NCBI GenBank assembly: GCA_028703175.1
Contig: JAQVNJ010000024.1
Span: 1-57,474 of the forward strand
DNA length: 57,474 nucleotides
Source: JAAYCB01 sp012744395
GTDB lineage: Bacteria; Planctomycetota; Planctomycetia; Pirellulales; Thermoguttaceae
Direction: 5' to 3'
Below the pieces are notes generated by a model that saw only the letters and a program-made list of their open reading frames with translations, ran no database searches and was not told the DNA's origin. The position numbers and the translations under genes were made by a program. Shown here in pieces: positions 53,201-57,474 of this stretch. Numbering within the stretch: position 1 is the stretch's first letter; every line of letters starts with the position of its first letter.

Positions 53201-56200
53201 GGCGCTGGCCGACGGCCGGACGATGGAGATTCCCCAGGGCGTGACCGTGATGATCGACGCCGGGGCGGTCTTCAAGCTTTCCGGGGCGAATATCGACGTG
53301 GGCAGCTCGGCGGAGGGGATCGACCGCAGCGGCGGGGCCCTCCAGGTGCTCGGCACGCCCGAGCACTCGGTGATGTTCACCTCGTTCCGCGACGCCCAGA
53401 TCGGCGTGGACATCGACCCGTCGAACAAGGCGCCGGACAAGGGGAACTGGGGCGGTCTGGTCTTCCGCAACGAGTTGGACTTCGATTTCGCCGAGCACTA
53501 CAACCCGGCCAGCGGCCTGCCGCCGCGCGAGGTTCTCGAGACGCAGGGGATTTTCCTGAACTATGTCAACCACGCCAACATCCGCTACGGCGGCGGCGAG
53601 GTCACGGTCAACGGCGTGCGTTCGGTGTACGCGCCGATCCACATGATCGAGGCCCGGCCGACGATCTCCCGCAATACGATCCTCAAGAGCGCCGATGCGG
53701 CGCTTTCGGCCGATCCGAACAGCTTCGCCGACACGCAATTCCAGAGTTGGAACGTCGTGGCGCCGTGGACCGCCGACTACGGCCGCGTCGGCCCGGATGT
53801 CCACGGCAACACGATCGTGGAAAACTCGATCAACGGGATGTTCGTGCGGATCTCGACGAGCGCGGGCCAGCCGATCGATAAACTGGAGGTGCCCGGCCGC
53901 TTCGACGATTGGGACATCGTCCACGTGATCGCCGAGAACCTGTCGGTCAGCGGCACGCCGGGCGGACCGCTGCTCAGCGAGCGGACCAACCCGCTCGTGC
54001 TCCTCGATTCCAGCCACATCCAGGCAGTTGCCGCCAGCGATCCCGCGACCGGCGCGCTGGTGATCCCCGACCAGGCCACGTTCGCGATCTACGACGGCGC
54101 CACGCGCGTCGTCTTCGAGTTCGATCTGGGCGCCGGGATCACGCCCGGCCACGTGGCGATTTCCTATCAGTCCGACGATACGGCCGCCGAAATCGCCGCG
54201 GCGATCCGCGCCGCGATCAAGCAGGCGAGGCAACAGAACGGCCTGGACATCGACGTGAATCTGGCCGAGACCGGCGAGGTGGTCACGCTCACGAACACCG
54301 GCCCCATCGTGCGGATCGAGGGATTCGGCACCGATGAGGCGCGGCTCGACGCCCGGCTACAGATCGATCCGGGCCTGATTGTCAAGCTCGACGGATCGCG
54401 GATCGAAATGGGGATGGGGTCGCAGTTGATTGCCGAGGGCCGGCCCGGCGCCGACAGCGGGGCGCCCGGCTACAAGGTGATTCTCACCTCGCTGCTGGAC
54501 GACCGCTATGGCGCCGGCGGCACGTTCGACACAAGTTCGATCACCAGCGGGCACGTGGCCAGTCCAGGCGACTGGGGCGGACTATACTTCGCGCCCACCT
54601 CCAGCGGGAGCATCGACAACGCGATCATCGCCTACGGCGGCGGAACGACCCCGCTCGGCGGCGGGTTCGAGAATTTCAGCGCCGTGGAGATCTACCAGGC
54701 CGACGTCCGCATTGCCCGGTCCCGGTTCGAGAACAACCACGCCGAAGCGGCGGGCGACCGCGGCGGGCATGGGCCGAGCAGCGCGGCGACGATCCAGGTC
54801 CGCGGCGCGCAGCCGGTCCTCGTGGGCAACGATTTCGTCAACAACCTCGGCACGGTCGTCAGCATCGACGTCAACTCGCTCGCCTCGGAAACCATCGCCG
54901 ACTGGGGGCGGAGCACGGGCCTGGCGTCCCTCTACACGCAGTATGCCGCCAATCGCGGTCCGATGATCCGCGCGAACCGGATGACCAACAACGGCATCAA
55001 CGGCATGGAAGTCCGCGGCGGCATCCTCACGACCGAGTCGGTCTGGGACGACACCAACATCGTGCACGTGGTCTACGACGAGATCGTCGTGCCGAACTAC
55101 CACCATGAGGGCGGACTGCGCCTGCAGAGCAGCAACCAGGAAAGCCTGGTCGTCAAGCTGTTCGGAGCCAACGCCGGCTTCACCGCTTCCGGCGATCCCC
55201 TCGAGATCGAAGATCGCATCGGCGGCACGCTACAGATTCTCGGCCAGCCGGGCCACCCCGTCGTGCTCACCTCGCTGAGGGACGACGCGGTCGGCGCTGG
55301 TTTCACGCTCGCCGGACTGCCCCAGACGGACACCAACAACGACGGCAACGCCACCAGCGCCGAGCCGGGCCAGTGGCGGAGCGTCAGGCTCGACGCCTAC
55401 AGCAACGACCGCAACGTGGCCGTCGTCAACGAGGTCGAACTGCCAAGCGGCATCGCCGAGGACGCCAACTGGCTGCCGGGCAGGGCCCAGAACCTCGGCA
55501 GCCTGGCCCCCGAGGAGAAGGCCGGCGACGACAACCTGCGACTGGGATTCGAAGTCCACGGCACGATCCGCACCGACAGCCCGACCGACGTTGACGTCTA
55601 TACGTTCAACGCCACGGCGGGCACGGAGATCTGGCTCGATGTCGATCGGACGCGCCATGCGCTCGACCTGGTGATCGAGCTGATCGACGCCGACGGCAAC
55701 GTGCTCTCCCGCTCCGACAATTCCCCGGCGGAAGAGCGGGCCGGCGAGGTCGAAAAGCTCTCGGTGGAAACCTACACGATGGATCGCGACTACTGGCTCC
55801 GCCACGATTTCTATTCGACCAACGAGCGCGATCCCGGCATGCGCTTGATCCTGCCCGGCCCGATCGGGCAGATGCGGACCTATTACGTCCGCGTCCGCAG
55901 CGTGTTGGCGATCGGCGCCATCCCCGCCTTCGGCGAGCTCGCCGAAGGCGGCACGTTCACGATCCGCAACGACTTCCAGACGTTCACCTTCGAGTTCGAC
56001 TCCGACGGCAGCGTGAGCGGGTCGAACATCCCCGTGTCCCTGATGCAGGGCGGCCAGTTGCGGAGCGCGGCCGGCATGGCCCAAGCCATCGTCGACGCGG
56101 TGGCGCAAGCCAAGGCGCGCGGGCTCGAAGCGACCGCCCGCGTCCTCGACGGCAAGGTCGTCCTCGACGGCCCGCACCTGCGATTCAACCCGCTCGCCAC

Positions 56201-57474
56201 CCCCCTGGCGCACCTGGCCAACACGAGCGGCCAGTACCAACTCCAGTTGCGGCTCCGCGAGATGCAGGAAGTCCCCGGATCGACCGTGCACTATGCCGAC
56301 GTCCGCTACGCCACCAACGGCATCGAGGTGCTCGGGCAGCCCGGCCATTCGCCGCTCTTGGGCGAGACCGCCGAAGTCGAGGGGCCGAACCAGACCGGCG
56401 TCAACGACAGGGTCGCCAGCGCGCAGCACATCGGCAACCTGCTGGGAACCGATCAGAGCACGATCTCGATCGCCGGCTTCCTGGCCAACCGGACGGATGT
56501 CGACTGGTACCGGATGACCGTCGACTATCAGGGCATCCAGTCGATCCGCCAGGGGCTTGAAGGCGTGCCCAACGACGGGATCACCGACACCGGCAGTGTC
56601 TGGGCGACGATTTTCGACATCGACTACGCCGACGGGATGGCCCGGCCCGACCTGACCTTGTGGGTCTTCGACTCCCAGGGCCGGCTGATCCTCATCGGCG
56701 GCAATTCGAACGTCGCCGACGACCAGCCCGACCCGATCTCCGGCGCCAGCGTCGAGGACCTGTCGCGCGGTTCGCAAGGCGCCCGCGATCCGTTCATCGG
56801 CACGGCTTACCTGCCGGAGGGCAACGGGCAGACCTACTACATCGCGGTGACCAGCTCGCTGGCGACGGCCGACGCGCTCGCCGATTCCAACCCGCTCACC
56901 CGCCGCGAGCCGATCAACTCGGTCAAGCGGGTCGTGGAAGAGCGGATTTCTCCCCCCTCGTCGACGACGATCGGCGGGACGGAGTCGTATGTGCCCGCCC
57001 AGCGGTTGACGCTCACGCCCAACGAGTTCACATTCGGCGACGTGATCATGTACGTCAACCAGTCGACGGAACTCTACACGGTCGATCCGTTCACCGGCCA
57101 GGTGGAGACCGACGTCACCCCCAACGCCACGCACATCTACGAATACCAGCGCGTCTACAAGGACATCGTGATGCGCAACGACGCCCGGCTCTACACGACG
57201 GCGGGGCGGACCCCCGGCGGCGGCGACAAGCATCCGGCGATCGGCAACATCCGCGAGTTCAACACGGGCGACGCCAGCCTGGCCTTCGTCTACGACCACG
57301 ATGAGGGGATTGTCGCTTACCAATTGAACGCCGCCGGGACCGGCCTGGAAGTCTACCAGCCGGGTGTCCAGTTCGAGGCGATGACGTTCGGCCGCGACGG
57401 CAGCGAGATGTGGATCGTCGGAAACACGTCGTCGATGCCCCGCGGCTGGGCCTCGAATCCGTACAACCTCCCCA
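47259..57474 (+). CDS. Giant surface or secreted protein with subtilase and metzincin domains, cut by the window end
   Basis: The frame is open for at least 3,405 codons with no stop. It begins with a basic stretch and LEQFEARVLLS (41-51), like the planctomycete LEPR-LL N-terminal sequence. A peptidase S8 domain follows with D129 (IWDGG), H155 (DDHATHVAG), Asn in WSAGND and S402 (SGTSMASPN). A beta-sandwich of the type behind many S8 domains comes next (VNDLDLWL, to about 600). Residues 780-1430 hold repeated FEFD-containing modules. A metzincin site HEIGHLLGYGH starts at residue 1690, with a Met-turn M1710 in SIMGSG. After FVDKASASPIEDGTLANPYKT (about 1909) are beta-helix-like stretches, with further FEFD modules near 2269 and 2890 and pre-peptidase C-terminal-like segments (DVDVYTFNATAGTEIWLDV). 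The end, possibly a dockerin or anchor, is outside the window. Confidence 0.85.
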   Translation, partial: MGIWDTFRRFSSRDATSQGDSTNRRRRRGGKRLKQRGLRLEQFEARVLLSITTGDLQSSAWSRFADEVVALPGPNEMQLVVAANSVDDLRYKVAHNVDAADTTNAEDLHPGGSLGLDLTGSGYTVGIWDGGAVLDTHQEFGGRVTVIDGSTPDDHATHVAGTIGAAGVDASAEGMASGATIRSYDWTDDYAEMATDAGLIDVSNHSYGLVSGWTIRPEPSTATGLIDVWFGDYSISAVEDAKFGQYSDGAAQLDQALYDNPNLLSVWSAGNDRGDEYLDISGSDVFMTFFSVDPGSIQGWDGPGMYIVSDTEFTPPPGDGNAGTGYDTVSADQTAKNCLTVGAVDDVTEDPYVSTNITMSSFSAWGPTDDGRIKPDVVGNGIDLYSTLASASDAYGVSSGTSMASPNVAGSSVLLVEHFENAMGYTPRSATTKGLIIHTAADAGTIGPDYVYGWGLMDTKAAAEFVTEAAQGKQTAQVIEGTYLGAGISMDVYSAGLNPLTVTLAWTDPASGPSSGAVDDTTRRLVNDLDLWLEDQSGTVYYPWTLDPANPDSPAVQTQANHIDNVEQVEITLPTPGLYTIHVGSTDAVANQAYSLLISNYGEVVPPELVLVIPQEGGFIDRGETLSIAPRELTLRFNEGQQFIDTSTTPPRDPNGWLSGGRDGIQVTRSVNGIWGDGDDQVVPIGWIGIGDRPNDVVLRFAESLPDDLYRISIIGSDDYLGPDDQPVGPLTNTMGLTFRYGQEVVDEHFAFELDLGAQVTAVVPQPIVVAQASITATSGANIPDGYRFTVGDGKDRVVFEIDNSGAADYVPGKRASSDVAIPILGGDSAASVAHKIATAIQGATAGQGGALDLVVAHAVNTQVVRLDGDRLVLFGDGAPLSFNQTREQLTDTIDVYFNDDDLNKVSAETPKFYQLIVTNDTATPDDDVVYDPADGPVPIRALHPVEVIYDADLDKAILRFEKPLHEYGTGAFRLRVGSEYKKIETYALAASVEVLSGRLAQSGYQTVIAGPGSETVDGTRLGMSDGQLDVALEMDLRAVVLTVPGIVSTLPDGTILQLDDGTNVIRFEIDNPYAPGRVPGFADAAAVPITITGNSPAEAAEAIAAAIASTGFTALVDPTAAGRLLVVDALEAVTSTPQLAVSTPGFALLEPADLSSLVDGEWFEVDGLRYELDIAGDGANGSDTDVLVPITTLTRGSVAAAIAAQLQLHGESALASDTRVFLLSAASLTAAVPEMTVNDAVFSIQPPAVTSNVEDGEWLEINTGSRVRRFEFDRDGAWDGNAVRVDISSLNITVALKSAVDAEFAAEISRGEITTLVSGNRLILVGVAHVQRGGVDPDMNVVNGFAIDVPHGLGAGNDGEYLELIDASAPKSVVRFEFDSNGVVGTDAVLVPISGTGTIDAQRLRNEMDTRGYATVLSGARVYVLDIDDVVQGDVGALHLAIEQPGSVSSPADGVVAFHAGMTAAEIAAAIVAEMNSVIAAEGLYLSADSSGANVTVSEKADAGDSFHTANDLLHFGNQPGAHSVIVSAAIDPQPLLLEWPGAVDEPGHRDLANHLDILIEDHYMTGASSQDRTDGITEYYYNFRDIYGYDQFGTPMLNNITEAQKQRTREIMALYAEYLGVSFVETADQGFLIATGDLKAAGLTSFVGGTTGVAYQSDQTGYATALMDKAELWGASEFGGGWFRVAMHEIGHLLGYGHAYDLVAGSIMGSGEDMLSGINTEPIFPGDHDIVHGQHMYRPDSIDVDLYRFELTDRGTLTLEAFAERLNDSSQLDSVLTLYRAKTVKDANGHDKTTYEVVARNDDYYSKDSFLELYLQPGVYFVGVSASGNIDYDPNIEDTGVGGVTQGEYKLRMTFSPGGVDPDDPNTFRGDPATGLVDTDGVATKFDGDADGVPGGDYRFWFNVQPQTIFVDKASASPIEDGTLANPYKTISKAFTQAGAADTIIRILGNNFYDDDPDDLSTYSDNQPYQIGANPDTALALADGRTMEIPQGVTVMIDAGAVFKLSGANIDVGSSAEGIDRSGGALQVLGTPEHSVMFTSFRDAQIGVDIDPSNKAPDKGNWGGLVFRNELDFDFAEHYNPASGLPPREVLETQGIFLNYVNHANIRYGGGEVTVNGVRSVYAPIHMIEARPTISRNTILKSADAALSADPNSFADTQFQSWNVVAPWTADYGRVGPDVHGNTIVENSINGMFVRISTSAGQPIDKLEVPGRFDDWDIVHVIAENLSVSGTPGGPLLSERTNPLVLLDSSHIQAVAASDPATGALVIPDQATFAIYDGATRVVFEFDLGAGITPGHVAISYQSDDTAAEIAAAIRAAIKQARQQNGLDIDVNLAETGEVVTLTNTGPIVRIEGFGTDEARLDARLQIDPGLIVKLDGSRIEMGMGSQLIAEGRPGADSGAPGYKVILTSLLDDRYGAGGTFDTSSITSGHVASPGDWGGLYFAPTSSGSIDNAIIAYGGGTTPLGGGFENFSAVEIYQADVRIARSRFENNHAEAAGDRGGHGPSSAATIQVRGAQPVLVGNDFVNNLGTVVSIDVNSLASETIADWGRSTGLASLYTQYAANRGPMIRANRMTNNGINGMEVRGGILTTESVWDDTNIVHVVYDEIVVPNYHHEGGLRLQSSNQESLVVKLFGANAGFTASGDPLEIEDRIGGTLQILGQPGHPVVLTSLRDDAVGAGFTLAGLPQTDTNNDGNATSAEPGQWRSVRLDAYSNDRNVAVVNEVELPSGIAEDANWLPGRAQNLGSLAPEEKAGDDNLRLGFEVHGTIRTDSPTDVDVYTFNATAGTEIWLDVDRTRHALDLVIELIDADGNVLSRSDNSPAEERAGEVEKLSVETYTMDRDYWLRHDFYSTNERDPGMRLILPGPIGQMRTYYVRVRSVLAIGAIPAFGELAEGGTFTIRNDFQTFTFEFDSDGSVSGSNIPVSLMQGGQLRSAAGMAQAIVDAVAQAKARGLEATARVLDGKVVLDGPHLRFNPLATPLAHLANTSGQYQLQLRLREMQEVPGSTVHYADVRYATNGIEVLGQPGHSPLLGETAEVEGPNQTGVNDRVASAQHIGNLLGTDQSTISIAGFLANRTDVDWYRMTVDYQGIQSIRQGLEGVPNDGITDTGSVWATIFDIDYADGMARPDLTLWVFDSQGRLILIGGNSNVADDQPDPISGASVEDLSRGSQGARDPFIGTAYLPEGNGQTYYIAVTSSLATADALADSNPLTRREPINSVKRVVEERISPPSSTTIGGTESYVPAQRLTLTPNEFTFGDVIMYVNQSTELYTVDPFTGQVETDVTPNATHIYEYQRVYKDIVMRNDARLYTTAGRTPGGGDKHPAIGNIREFNTGDASLAFVYDHDEGIVAYQLNAAGTGLEVYQPGVQFEAMTFGRDGSEMWIVGNTSSMPRGWASNPYNLP
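49605..51540 (+). repeat. Five tandem copies of a protein-level module within the giant gene
   Basis: Copies begin near 49605, 50409, 50730, 51015 and 51327 (residues 783, 1051, 1158, 1253, 1357); two more are isolated at 54063 and 55926. The shared pattern is DGxxFxL, a turn, then [VR]-x-F-E-[FI]-D-x-x-G, then VxVPI, then an alanine-rich helix (xAAEIAAAI type), then two strands ending LxLxG. The copies differ strongly in DNA sequence, so this is an old protein repeat and not a recent DNA duplication. Confidence 0.65.

Noticed and set aside
47706..57323. Several long open frames antisense to, or in another frame of, the giant gene (for example 48155-49297, 49977-51950, 50744-52636, 52158-54233, 55230-57323)
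   Set aside because: They are Arg-, Gly- or Val/Asp-rich shadows of high GC codon bias, while the frame starting at 47259 carries all protease motifs and stays open throughout.

Overview
The window is GC-rich bacterial DNA that reads as a planctomycete, most likely a member or relative of the Pirellulales. The evidence is protein-level: a small lipoprotein ending in a PYYxLRGPRDFLxxNPxxIGP-type tail, a short FQFGLxxLLxLT membrane protein, a nuclease with a GVRHNSxCRYY cysteine tail, very large membrane proteins with glutamine-amidotransferase-like domains, and a giant surface protein with an LEPR-LL-like N-terminus. Family-level placement is inference. No rRNA, tRNA, CRISPR array, prophage or insertion sequence was recognised.

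Layout. 1-7.3 kb: methyltransferase remnant, Uma2-family protein, DUF4432 sugar-mutarotase-like protein, small lipoprotein, metallophosphoesterase, small membrane protein, ABC exporter. 7.3-8.1 kb: an RNA-rich intergenic region with a canonical sigma-54 promoter directly ahead of a short terminated transcript, a long hairpin, and a terminator in the leader of speA. 8.1-18.9 kb: arginine decarboxylase, a PilT-type ATPase, two phosphohexomutases (GlmM and a PGM2-type enzyme), a secreted double-flavoprotein, and a hemerythrin-like protein. 19.1-24.6 kb: two translationally coupled giant membrane proteins; the first-translated one has an exosortase-like N-terminal fold that appears to lack the catalytic cysteine. 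24.9-32.2 kb: a class V aminotransferase, L-fucose isomerase, a secreted (alpha/alpha)-barrel protein, a SpoU rRNA/tRNA methyltransferase and a GGQ release-factor-like protein. 32.5-39.7 kb: a sugar kinase plus 6-phosphofructokinase pair, a nuclease plus ADP-ribosylglycohydrolase pair, and a Pat-type acyl-CoA synthetase/acetyltransferase with a strong promoter. 40.1-45.4 kb: a four-gene dTDP-rhamnose operon (rfbB-A-C-D) opposed by hldE, suggesting envelope polysaccharide synthesis with rhamnose and heptose. 45.4-46.5 kb: an alpha/beta hydrolase whose nucleophile serine is alanine. 47.3 kb to the window end: one uninterrupted reading frame of at least 3,405 codons encoding a surface or secreted protein with both a subtilase and a metzincin active site, a repeated domain of about 75-90 residues, and beta-helix regions.

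Two intergenic repeat families are dispersed through the window: a 24-26 bp palindrome found as close pairs between converging genes, and a composite element of 150-300 bp found in both orientations. Gene functions come from motif and family recognition by eye; nothing was searched against a database.
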